From an uncultured Azospirillum sp. (GTDB lineage: Bacteria > Pseudomonadota > Alphaproteobacteria > RF32 > CAG-239), in NCBI GenBank assembly GCA_902489675.1, contig CABUAP010000092.1, positions 1 to 5,458 of the forward strand: a stretch of DNA of 5,458 bases. Reading direction: 5' to 3'. The notes under the pieces are model-generated. The model made no database searches and had not been told where the DNA came from. It saw only the letters and a list, made by a program, of their open reading frames with translations. The translations under genes and the position numbers were made by a program. Within the stretch, counting starts at the first letter, position 1. Every line of letters starts with the position of its first letter. Of this stretch, positions 1-5,388 are shown piece after piece.

Positions 1-2
1 CG

Positions 3-164
3 ACCGAATTGGTATTTGCTTTTGCCGATTATATTGAAGAAGCAGACGATGACAAATTGCGGCAGCTTCTGCCGCAATATCGGCCGGCGCTGGTTCGCAA
101 AACCGTTCGCCGCGGAACCGACAAATGGTTGCGCCGTCATGCTAAAACCATGATGATTCTCTAA
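3..164 (+). CDS. C-terminal 53 residues of an unrecognised protein (5' end outside window)
   Basis: An open frame runs from the window edge to a TAA at 162-164 and gives 53 residues. The segment is amphipathic and charged: an acidic patch (EEADDD) is followed by a strongly basic tail (VRKTVRRGTDKWLRRHAKT) ending in MMIL. No membrane segment or known motif is visible, and I do not recognise the family. Support for real coding comes from the uninterrupted frame reaching the edge, codon use similar to the neighbours, and a stop that falls exactly against the ligA stop, as is common for real convergent genes. The TAA overlaps the ligA TAG (bases 161-164, CTAA), so there is no spacer between the two genes. 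It could be a chance frame, but the neat junction argues against that. Confidence 0.6.
   Translation, partial: TELVFAFADYIEEADDDKLRQLLPQYRPALVRKTVRRGTDKWLRRHAKTMMIL
56..78 (-). terminator. Perfect 10-bp hairpin, possible ligA terminator inside the convergent gene
   Basis: ATTGCGGCAG (56-65) and CTGCCGCAAT (69-78) are exact reverse complements around a 3-base CTT loop. The hairpin lies 83 bases beyond the ligA stop on the minus strand, within the coding sequence of the convergent gene. There is no space between the two genes for a conventional terminator, so this stem may end ligA transcription. Against this, only a short T run (TTTG) follows the stem on the minus strand, so it is not a canonical intrinsic terminator. 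It could instead be a coincidence of the codons for LRQLLPQ. Confidence 0.35.
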
Positions 165-2239
165 GCATCAAGCATTGCCAGAAATTCGTCTTCGCTGAGG
201 ATGGAAATCCCGAGTTCGGTGGCGGTTTTGGCTTTTGAACCGGGGGCGGCGCCGATGACAACATAGTCCGTATTTTTTGAAACCGAACCGGCCACTTTGG
301 CGCCGGCCGCCAGCGCTTTGGCTTTGGCTTCGGATCTTGTCAGCCGTTCCAATGTGCCGGTAAAGACAATGGTTTTAGCGGCAAACGGGCTGTCAGTATT
401 TATTTTTTCATTAAAATCTTCAATTTCAATTTCTTTTTGCAGCCGGCGGATGGTGTTGAGGTTGTGTTCTTCATTAAAGAACTCGATAATATCATGCGCC
501 ATAGATTCTCCGATTCCGTCAATAGCCAGCAGCTTTTCCGTTTGACCTTGGGTCATTTCTTCTTCAAAATGCGGCCAGTTTTCAAAATTCTGCGCAATCA
601 GGCGGGAGGTTGCGGTTCCGACTTGTCTGATACCAAGAGCATAGATAAAACGAGGTAACGAAATACGCCGTCTTTTATCTATGGCAGCAAACAGATTTTC
701 AACAGATTTTCGTCCCCAGCCTTCCCGTTTTTCCAATTCCAAACCTTGTCCTTGAGCGAACAGATCATCCGTGCGGGGAGCGTTGCGTTTTTTTAAAGTG
801 AAAATATCAGCCGGTTCGACAATCAGCTTTTCTTTGTAAAAATCTTCGATGATTTTACCGCCCAGTCCTTCAATGTCAAAAGCATCACGGGAAACAAAAT
901 GCTTCAGCCGTTCGATAGCCTGTGCGGGGCAGGTCAGGCCGCCGGTGCAACGGCGAACTGCTTCGTCTTCCTCGCGGATGGCGTGCGCACCGCACTCGGG
1001 GCATCGATGCGGAAATATAAATTCTTGAGAATGTTCCGGCCGCTTGTCAATACGCACGGTCACCACTTGCGGAATGACGTCGCCGGCGCGTTGAATAACC
1101 ACCGTATCGCCGATTCGAATATCTTTGCGTTTAATCTCGTCTTCATTGTGCAGAGTTGCGTGCGAAACAATAACCCCGCCGACATTAACCGGTTCCAAAT
1201 CGGCAACCGGGGTGAGGGCGCCGGTGCGGCCGACTTGGATGCGGATATCGCGTACAACGGTCAACGCCTGTTCGGCCGGAAATTTGTGTGCTACGGCCCA
1301 GCGCGGGGTACGGGTCAAAAAACCGAGCCTTTCTTGCAGGGCAATATCGTTGACTTTATAGACCACACCGTCAATATCATAGGGCAGAGAAGCGCGGATC
1401 TCCATCAGGTTGGCAAAGAAAGCTTCAATTTCTTTGATGTTTCGGCATAACCGATTGTTAGGATTGGTCGGAAATCCCCAATTTCGAAGATGAGTGAAAA
1501 AATCTTCTTGCGAATCCCACATTCTTTCGGAAACTTCGCCCCAAGTATAGGCAAACAAGCTTAGGTTTCGTCCGCGGGTAATTTCCGGATCAAGCTGCCG
1601 AAGCGAACCGGCAGCGGCATTTCGCGGGTTGGCAAATATTTTTTTGCCTTCTTGTTCGTTGATTTGGTTCAGAGAAAGAAAGTCGGCCTTCGACATATAA
1701 ACTTCTCCCCTGATTTCAAGGATTTCAGGTGCATTTTCAAGCTTTAACGGTAATTGTTTGATCGTTTTCAGGTTTTCGGTAATGTCTTCCCCTTCTCGCC
1801 CGTCGCCCCGGGTTGCCCCTTGGACAAATACGCCGTTTTCATAGCGAGCGGTAAAAGAAAGGCCGTCTATTTTCGGCTCGCACATAAAGGCAAGGTCAGA
1901 TTCGCTATTTAAAAATCGTTTGACTGAAGCGATAAAGTCTTCAACTTCTTCAATTGAAAAAACATCTGCCAGTGAGAGCATCGGAAAGCGATGAAGAACC
2001 TTGCCGAACGCGCTTTTGACCGGTGCGCCAACACTTAAAGACGGACTGTCGCTGCGTATCAGTTGGGGAAAGCGTTTTTCAATTTCCTCATTTCGTCGTT
2101 TCAAAGCATCATATTCGGCATCGCTCAGATAAGGGGCGTCGTTTTGATAATAGGCTTCATTGGATTTGGCCATTTCCTTTGCGATTCGTTCCAATTCCGA
2201 GGCCGCTTGTTCTGCGGTCAGATTTTCAACATCGATCAT
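161..2239 (-). CDS. ligA: NAD-dependent DNA ligase LigA
   Basis: This is the replicative NAD+-dependent DNA ligase (692 residues), which seals nicks between Okazaki fragments and in repair. It transfers AMP from NAD+ to an active-site lysine. Visible in order: domain Ia (DAPYLSDAEYD, about residues 34-44); adenylation domain with the catalytic KIDG (Lys123), RGDG (144-147), EIRGEVYM (175-182), NPRNAAAGSLRQ (204-215), DGVVYKV (290-296) and AHKFP (317-321); OB fold (GRTGALTPVADLEPV onward); a four-cysteine zinc finger (Cys413, 416, 431, 437); helix-hairpin-helix segments (for example AIDGIGES); and a C-terminal BRCT domain (about 616-692). All the expected parts are present, so it should be active. 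I chose the ATG at 2239 (MIDVENLTAEQ) because AGGA lies 6 bases upstream and the protein then begins where the family normally begins. The frame also extends to a TTG at 2326, but that adds 29 non-homologous residues. The sequence resembles alphaproteobacterial ligases. Confidence 0.97.
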   Translation of the reverse strand: MIDVENLTAEQAASELERIAKEMAKSNEAYYQNDAPYLSDAEYDALKRRNEEIEKRFPQLIRSDSPSLSVGAPVKSAFGKVLHRFPMLSLADVFSIEEVEDFIASVKRFLNSESDLAFMCEPKIDGLSFTARYENGVFVQGATRGDGREGEDITENLKTIKQLPLKLENAPEILEIRGEVYMSKADFLSLNQINEQEGKKIFANPRNAAAGSLRQLDPEITRGRNLSLFAYTWGEVSERMWDSQEDFFTHLRNWGFPTNPNNRLCRNIKEIEAFFANLMEIRASLPYDIDGVVYKVNDIALQERLGFLTRTPRWAVAHKFPAEQALTVVRDIRIQVGRTGALTPVADLEPVNVGGVIVSHATLHNEDEIKRKDIRIGDTVVIQRAGDVIPQVVTVRIDKRPEHSQEFIFPHRCPECGAHAIREEDEAVRRCTGGLTCPAQAIERLKHFVSRDAFDIEGLGGKIIEDFYKEKLIVEPADIFTLKKRNAPRTDDLFAQGQGLELEKREGWGRKSVENLFAAIDKRRRISLPRFIYALGIRQVGTATSRLIAQNFENWPHFEEEMTQGQTEKLLAIDGIGESMAHDIIEFFNEEHNLNTIRRLQKEIEIEDFNEKINTDSPFAAKTIVFTGTLERLTRSEAKAKALAAGAKVAGSVSKNTDYVVIGAAPGSKAKTATELGISILSEDEFLAMLDA

Positions 2240-2245
2240 TTTTCG

Positions 2246-2249
2246 TCCT
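2246..2249 (-). promoter_or_regulatory. Shine-Dalgarno of ligA
   Basis: On the minus strand AGGA is followed by six bases (CGAAAA) and then the ATG at 2239. This supports the inner ATG over the upstream TTG at 2326. Confidence 0.7.
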
Positions 2250-2274
2250 GCTAAACAATTTTTATCTGCCAAAT

Positions 2275-2303
2275 AATATACTTTTATTCGTTCCTTATTT
2301 CCA
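2275..2303 (-). promoter_or_regulatory. Possible weak sigma70 promoter of ligA
   Basis: On the minus strand TGGAAA (2298-2303, 4 of 6 matches to TTGACA) lies 17 bases before TATATT (2275-2280, 5 of 6 matches to TATAAT). The position, about 35-65 bases upstream of the ligA ATG, is suitable. The -35 is poor and the region is AT-rich, so this is a candidate only. If it is right, transcription starts downstream of the TTG at 2326, which would exclude that longer ligA start. Confidence 0.3.
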
Positions 2304-2342
2304 CTGAAAATATCTTCAAGCTGCAAAATTATGTTTTACAGC

Positions 2343-2371
2343 TTGTCATAATTGAAGAATTGGCATATAAT
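2343..2371 (+). promoter_or_regulatory. Strong sigma70 promoter driving the orphan gene at 2425
   Basis: TTGTCA (2343-2348, one mismatch to TTGACA) is separated by exactly 17 bases from a perfect TATAAT (2366-2371). Transcription would start near 2378 and leave a leader of about 47 bases before the ATG at 2425. It is the best promoter match in the window and points away from ligA. Confidence 0.75.
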
Positions 2372-2424
2372 CATACCATAAAATAAATAAGATAGATATT
2401 ATTAACCCCTAAAATATATAGCAT

Positions 2425-2901
2425 ATGAAGACGTATAATGCACTGAATCTGAATGTTATTGCAGAAGATAAGTTCAGAACAAACAAAGGAATGAGTTACA
2501 AAGAAGCATCTGCCGAAATCGGCGTTTGCTCTTTAACTGCCGTCTTGGTAAAGAACAATGATGATGTCATTGTCGATAAGGAAAGAGTGTGGATGACCCC
2601 GGGCGGTGCATGGTTGAAAACTTCCGGTTACGCCGATGTCGGAACTGTTAAGGGAACTTACGAAGGGCTGCCGGTGATTCGCCAAGCAAAGTTCGAACGT
2701 GTTAAGGCAAATACGCTTGAAGAGGCTGTCACGGCGATCGGCGCTTGTTCTTTAGCCAAAGTTGCTCTCTGTGATGCAGACGGCAATATTATTGAAAAAG
2801 ATGGCGAACTCTCTCAGGAACTGGTGTGGCTCAGCCTTTCCGGCACTTATTGGGCACGGGTTGGCGGTAACATCAATCAAAACGTCGGACTGACACTTTA
2901 A
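2425..2901 (+). CDS. Uncharacterised 158-residue protein made of two tandem copies of one domain
   Basis: I do not recognise the family. The protein has no signal peptide or membrane segment, so it is probably cytoplasmic, and it looks beta-rich. It is an internal duplication. Residues 8-77 and 81-158 align without a gap for the first part (offset 73): VI...KF (11-17 and 84-90), EA (27-28 and 100-101), IG-x-CSL (32-37 and 105-110), V40/V113 and K52/K125. The second copy then carries about six extra residues (DGELSQ) before a shared VW (55-56 and 134-135), a second tryptophan (63 and 143), SG/GG and VG. Cys35/Cys108 and the tryptophans are the strongest shared positions. The ATG at 2425 is fixed by an in-frame TAG six bases upstream. 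The next ATG (Met23) would cut away the start of repeat 1. No Shine-Dalgarno is visible. The gene is monocistronic, with its own strong promoter (2343-2371) and terminator (2921-2957). Function unknown. Confidence 0.88.
   Translation: MKTYNALNLNVIAEDKFRTNKGMSYKEASAEIGVCSLTAVLVKNNDDVIVDKERVWMTPGGAWLKTSGYADVGTVKGTYEGLPVIRQAKFERVKANTLEEAVTAIGACSLAKVALCDADGNIIEKDGELSQELVWLSLSGTYWARVGGNINQNVGLTL
2446..2898 (+). repeat. Protein-level tandem duplication inside the 158-residue orphan (2446-2655 and 2665-2898)
   Basis: Copy 1 encodes residues 8-77 and copy 2 residues 81-158, joined by a three-residue linker. By eye roughly a quarter to a third of aligned positions are identical, concentrated in VIxxxKF, EAxxxIGxCSL and VWxxxxG. 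The two DNA copies are clearly diverged, so the duplication is old rather than a recent copying event or an assembly artefact. Confidence 0.8.
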
Positions 2902-2920
2902 ATAAAGTGAATATATTTTT

Positions 2921-2957
2921 GACAGGTCGGGGCATAAGAACCCGACCTGTCTTTTTT
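2921..2957 (+). terminator. Rho-independent terminator of the orphan gene
   Basis: GACAGGTCGGG (2921-2931) pairs perfectly over 11 bp with CCCGACCTGTC (2941-2951) around a 9-base loop, followed by TTTTTT (2952-2957). It begins 19 bases after the orphan stop. On the minus strand the stem is followed by an A run, so it does not terminate in that direction. Its T run overlaps the stop codon of the convergent grpB pseudogene (2956-2958). Confidence 0.93.
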
Positions 2958-3502
2958 ATGTCTGTTGCCGGTCAGATTTCCATTCTGCCGTTTCTTTCAA
3001 CAGAGATTCGATCAGTTTCTGCTTACCGGCGCATAATTTTTTCGGCTGTTGGCAAAATACAAAGCCAATTTTTGTTTGTATTCGTTATACAAAACTGCCT
3101 TTTGCGGATAAGCAATCGGATAATCGCAAAATTTAATGTAGTTGTTCCAAGCATTACCGTTACATTGAACAACATGGATATGATATGTCCGGGTATCTTT
3201 TTCAAAATCCCCCCGCGACAAACAGTAGTTGTTCTGCCCTGTCTTCTCCGCGAAAGGCGATTCCTTGTTGCTGCAAGGCATTCTCGTAGGAAACAATATC
3301 TTCCGTCCGGTGGCTCCCGACAACAATATCGATGATCGGTTTGGTGCAAATATGAGGAATAGCTGTGCTGCCGATATGCTGAATTTCAATCGCAGTTTTC
3401 CTAAATATTTTTTTCAAAAAAAGCGATCATGTTTTCCGCGGCTGTTTTCCGTTGCGGTTGGTATGGTTCCAATTTGACTGTTCCCCGTTTCAGATCCGGC
3501 AT
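2956..3502 (-). pseudogene. GrpB-family (UPF0157) protein, broken by three frameshifts
   Basis: GrpB/UPF0157 proteins have a nucleotidyltransferase-like fold; their role is poorly known. The reading starts at ATG 3502 (MPDLKRGTVKLEPYQPQ), with GGAG 8 bases upstream. It hits TAG just after FFEKN and continues one frame over with the family hallmark IEIQHIGSTAIP and KPIIDIVVG. It stops again after LLFVAGGF and resumes in the third frame with GDFEKDTRTYHIHVVQ through ANSRKNYA. It then shifts once more to GKQKLIESLLKE and ends at TAA 2958-2956. The junctions lie at the T7/A7 runs (3408-3422), at a run of six C (3209-3214) and near 3026-3032. The first two fit single-base insertions and the third a one-base deletion. 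Correcting them gives 546 bases, a 181-residue protein of normal family size. Either the gene is decaying, or homopolymer sequencing errors have broken an intact one; the third junction is not a homopolymer, which favours decay. Confidence 0.85.
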
Positions 3503-3572
3503 CTTTTTATCTCCGAATTTCCAATTATCTTGATATGTTATCAGAATGTTTCTCAAACAGAAATAATTTGTT

Positions 3573-3689
3573 TTATTGGCCGCTCACCGGCAGTGGTGAG
3601 TATTCAGTTGTCTGTTCCCCGGTGTAAGAAGGCAGAGTTTGCAACGGAATCAGAACATCTTTTGGTTGACGAACATTATGTACAGGCAT
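3573..3689 (-). CDS. Doubtful 38-residue ORF between terminator and grpB pseudogene
   Basis: An ATG at 3689 opens 38 codons to TAA at 3573. GGAAG lies 6 bases upstream, but these bases are part of the terminator stem at 3690-3728. The product starts MPVHNVRQPKDVL and ends SPLPVSGQ; it has no recognisable motif. It could be a small gene, the remnant of a larger decayed gene like the adjoining grpB, or chance. The start codon sits directly against a terminator reading the same way, so an upstream transcript would rarely reach it. The rest of 3503-3690 shows nothing else convincing apart from a small hairpin, CTCACC/GGTGAG (3583-3600). Confidence 0.15.
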   Translation of the reverse strand: MPVHNVRQPKDVLIPLQTLPSYTGEQTTEYSPLPVSGQ

Positions 3690-3728
3690 AAAAAACTTCC
3701 GTTTGTTTAAAACAAACGGAAGTTTTTT
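3690..3728. terminator. Perfect 39-bp inverted repeat, probable bidirectional terminator
   Basis: The arms 3690-3708 and 3710-3728 are exact reverse complements around base 3709: six A, CTTCCGTTTGTTT, then AAACAAACGGAAG and six T. Either strand therefore reads as a GC-containing stem followed by six T. It lies 19 bases beyond the stop of the lysozyme-like gene (3748) and is its natural terminator on the minus strand. On the plus strand it would stop any transcript crossing the grpB pseudogene. Confidence 0.88.
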
Positions 3729-3747
3729 CATCAGAGAGTACGATTAG

Positions 3748-4581
3748 TCAGAATTTCATTACCTCTTTGGTCGATTTGCCGATACCTTTTTGCATAAGCG
3801 CTTTTTGAACGGTTTCATAATCGAGCCTGGGGCTATAATACCCATCTTTTTCCGGCCGATTCTGCGCAAACAGCACAGACGGATGCAAATCAAAAATTCC
3901 GGCGGCGTTAGCGGCCTCCAAATCACCCGGTGTTACAATTTCCGCATACAAAGCGGCTTGCAGCCAACGAAGTTTCAGCAGTCCGTCAGATTTCATCCCG
4001 CCCATACTGCGAAATCCGGTAAAGTAACGTGCACACTCTTCGGGCAGCTCTCCGTTATTGATGGCAGTCAGCAGTCGAGACGGCTTTTTCAGCTGTTTTC
4101 CTTTTTCGGAATATCCGCTGAAGGCTTCTCCGCCGACATTGTAAATGAAATGGGCAACGGCAATGATCTGCCCGTCACTCATTTGGACGTTTACATAACG
4201 GAAAAACGGCTGGACGTGCTCTTTGAGATAACGAACGGTAACATCGAACGCTTCTTTTTTGTCGATCGATTCGCCATCCTTTACCAGTCTTTTGCCGACA
4301 ACCGTGTTGTTGAAACCGTACGCGAATCGTTCGCCGGTCGGATAAGTTGTCTGGCTGAAGCCGGAAGAGTAGACGATGGATACGACAATCTCGTTAAGAC
4401 ACTCGCCGAATCTTTCGTTGTTGTACTGTACAGGATCAACCGCAGGCTCTTCTGTCACAACAGGCAGCGGCGGCAGAGGTTCTTCCTGTGGCGGATCGCT
4501 TTTTACAACATTGTAAATAACCACGCCGCAAATAACGGCCAACACAGCGATTGCAATAGCAATCAATTTTTTCTTTTCCAT
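3748..4581 (-). CDS. Membrane-anchored GH24 (phage-type lysozyme)-like protein, probably lacking catalytic residues
   Basis: 277 residues. A basic N-terminus (MEKKK) and a hydrophobic segment (about 6-26, not followed by a clear signal peptidase site) suggest a signal anchor. A Pro/Glu-rich linker (about 29-50) and a periplasmic domain follow. That domain resembles GH24 lysozymes, which cleave peptidoglycan: MSDGQIIAVAHFIYNVGGEAF (134-154) matches the conserved helix NQFDALVSFVFNVG-AF, and FTGFRSMGG...GLLKLRWLQAALY (187-212) matches the terminal W..GG..GLV.RR..E..L block. The active-site strand is altered. Where the family has F-E-G-x, this protein has S-S-G-F (72-75), so the catalytic Glu aligns with Ser73. 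The usual Asp/Thr positions in the following YPTGERFAYGF are also not conserved. A C-terminal extension (about 217-277) is unassigned. No Shine-Dalgarno is visible before the ATG at 4581. It may bind rather than cut peptidoglycan. Confidence 0.85.
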   Translation of the reverse strand: MEKKKLIAIAIAVLAVICGVVIYNVVKSDPPQEEPLPPLPVVTEEPAVDPVQYNNERFGECLNEIVVSIVYSSGFSQTTYPTGERFAYGFNNTVVGKRLVKDGESIDKKEAFDVTVRYLKEHVQPFFRYVNVQMSDGQIIAVAHFIYNVGGEAFSGYSEKGKQLKKPSRLLTAINNGELPEECARYFTGFRSMGGMKSDGLLKLRWLQAALYAEIVTPGDLEAANAAGIFDLHPSVLFAQNRPEKDGYYSPRLDYETVQKALMQKGIGKSTKEVMKF

Positions 4582-4674
4582 AAATGAAAATTTTAGAAGT
4601 TTTAAAATCCCATCTTGGTCGCATTGGGAAGACGCGGCAGATAAATAATATCCACATAATTGAAAAACAAATTA

Positions 4675-4703
4675 AATATAATGTAAAATGAAAGAAGACG
4701 CAA
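4675..4703 (-). promoter_or_regulatory. Possible promoter of the lysozyme-like gene
   Basis: On the minus strand TTGCGT (4698-4703) is followed after exactly 17 bases by TATATT (4675-4680, 5 of 6 to TATAAT). The -35 matches at only three positions. It lies just after the infC terminator, so the downstream gene would be independently transcribed with a leader of about 85-90 bases. The remainder of the AT-rich gap 4582-4728 shows no gene. Confidence 0.4.
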
Positions 4704-4728
4704 GCATTATTTAAAAGAATCTATATAC

Positions 4729-4757
4729 AAAAAAACATCCCCCGATTCGGAGGATGT
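4729..4757 (-). terminator. Rho-independent terminator of infC
   Basis: On the minus strand ACATCCTCCG pairs with CGGGGGATGT (one T-G pair) around a short AAT loop (4735-4757), followed by a run of seven T, the last six at 4734-4729. It begins 30 bases past the infC stop, so infC is transcribed separately from the lysozyme-like gene. Confidence 0.88.
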
Positions 4758-4786
4758 CTAAATTCATTTAGCAGATTCGCATAAAG

Positions 4787-5326
4787 TTATTGGGGAGCAA
4801 TCACCATCATCATTTGGCGTCCTTCAAGCTTCGGTTCCGATTCGACCTTGCAGATTCCTTCCAAATCATCTACGATTCGGCTCAAAACCTCTTTGCCCAT
4901 ATCGTTTGCGCTCATCTCGCGTCCTTTGAAACGCATCGTAAACTTTACCTTGTCCCCTTGTGCCAAAAACTTTTTAGCCTGTTTGATTTTTACTTCATAA
5001 TCATGAGTATCAATCATCGGTCGCAGCTTCAATTCCTTGATATTAACAACTTTTTGGTTCTTTCGTGCTTCATTCTTCTTCTTTTGCAGTTCGTATTTAT
5101 ATTTGCCGTAGTCAAAGATTTTACAAACCGGAGGAACAGCCTGCGGGGAGATTTCAATCAAATCGAGTCCGGCATCAGCCGCCATGGCAAGAGCCTCTCG
5201 AATCGCAATAACCCCTTTATTTTCTCCGTTTTCATCAATCAAACGAACTTCTTTGGTTCTGATTTCCTGGTTAATGCGCGGTCCGTCGCCTTCTCGTACT
5301 GGCGCATTGGTATTTTCTTTAGATAT
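4787..5326 (-). CDS. infC: Translation initiation factor IF3, rare ATA start
   Basis: IF3 binds the 30S subunit, prevents premature 50S joining and proofreads the start codon and initiator tRNA. With the ATA start the protein has 179 residues, normal for the family. The N-domain begins GPRINQEIRTKEVRLIDENG (15-34). The family signature KIFDYGKYKYELQKK lies at about 69-83, followed by the lysine-rich linker. The C-domain contains KLRPMIDTHDYEVK (about 100-113), RFKGREM and the ending EGRQMMMVIAPQ. Between the in-frame upstream TAA and codon 29 (TTG) there is no ATG, GTG or TTG. Starting at that TTG would remove the conserved GPRINQEIR segment. The ATA at 5326 lies 5 bases after a perfect GAGGAGG. 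In Escherichia coli infC starts at AUU and IF3 represses its own translation by rejecting that codon; the same logic is inferred here. ATT codon 18 and ATC codon 22 are alternatives but lack a Shine-Dalgarno. rpmI and rplT, its usual downstream partners, are absent. Confidence 0.95.
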   Translation of the reverse strand: MSKENTNAPVREGDGPRINQEIRTKEVRLIDENGENKGVIAIREALAMAADAGLDLIEISPQAVPPVCKIFDYGKYKYELQKKKNEARKNQKVVNIKELKLRPMIDTHDYEVKIKQAKKFLAQGDKVKFTMRFKGREMSANDMGKEVLSRIVDDLEGICKVESEPKLEGRQMMMVIAPQ

Positions 5327-5331
5327 TTTAG

Positions 5332-5338
5332 CCTCCTC
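5332..5338 (-). promoter_or_regulatory. Shine-Dalgarno deciding the infC start
   Basis: GAGGAGG on the minus strand is followed by CTAAA and then ATA (5326-5324). It is the strongest ribosome binding site in the window, and its spacing is right for the ATA and for no other candidate start codon. Confidence 0.85.
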
Positions 5339-5360
5339 AAATAATTAAATAACTCTTTAT

Positions 5361-5388
5361 ATATTACAAACCGGAAATAGTTTGGCAA
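5361..5388 (-). promoter_or_regulatory. Tentative infC promoter in an AT-rich leader
   Basis: On the minus strand TTGCCA (5383-5388, 5 of 6 to TTGACA) is followed after 16 bases by TAATAT (5361-5366), with further TATATA/TATAAA registers just downstream. The low complexity makes the -10 uncertain. The rest of the stretch to the window end (5389-5458) shows no coding frame I can support. Confidence 0.3.

Noticed and set aside
899..1450. 183-codon plus-strand open frame
   Set aside because: It lies wholly inside ligA on the opposite strand; the antisense of conserved ligase codons explains it and its product resembles nothing known.
2240..2326. N-terminal extension of ligA starting at TTG 2326
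   Set aside because: No Shine-Dalgarno at a good position, the 29 added residues do not resemble ligase sequence, and the ATG at 2239 has AGGA at 6-base spacing and matches the usual family start.
3583..3600. Small hairpin CTCACC/GGTGAG
   Set aside because: Only six base pairs with a six-base loop and no T run on either strand; it may be chance.
3452..3691. 79-codon plus-strand frame ending at the inverted repeat
   Set aside because: It overlaps the start of the grpB pseudogene antisense, has no ribosome binding site and no recognisable motif; its position before the terminator is not enough.
3790..4587. 265-codon plus-strand open frame
   Set aside because: It is an antisense shadow of the lysozyme-like gene, whose minus-strand product has a coherent membrane anchor and recognisable domain.
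4602..4703. Minus-strand frame of 33 codons starting at TTG 4703, ending DIIYLPRLPNATKMGF just before the lysozyme-like gene
   Set aside because: It has a TTG start without a Shine-Dalgarno, its first codons coincide with the proposed -35 element, and its stop is 20 bases before the next start. The tail looks protein-like, but nothing else supports it.
4790..5344. 184-codon plus-strand open frame with a histidine-rich start
   Set aside because: It is the antisense of infC; the HHHH run is only the complement of the methionine codons in QMMMV.
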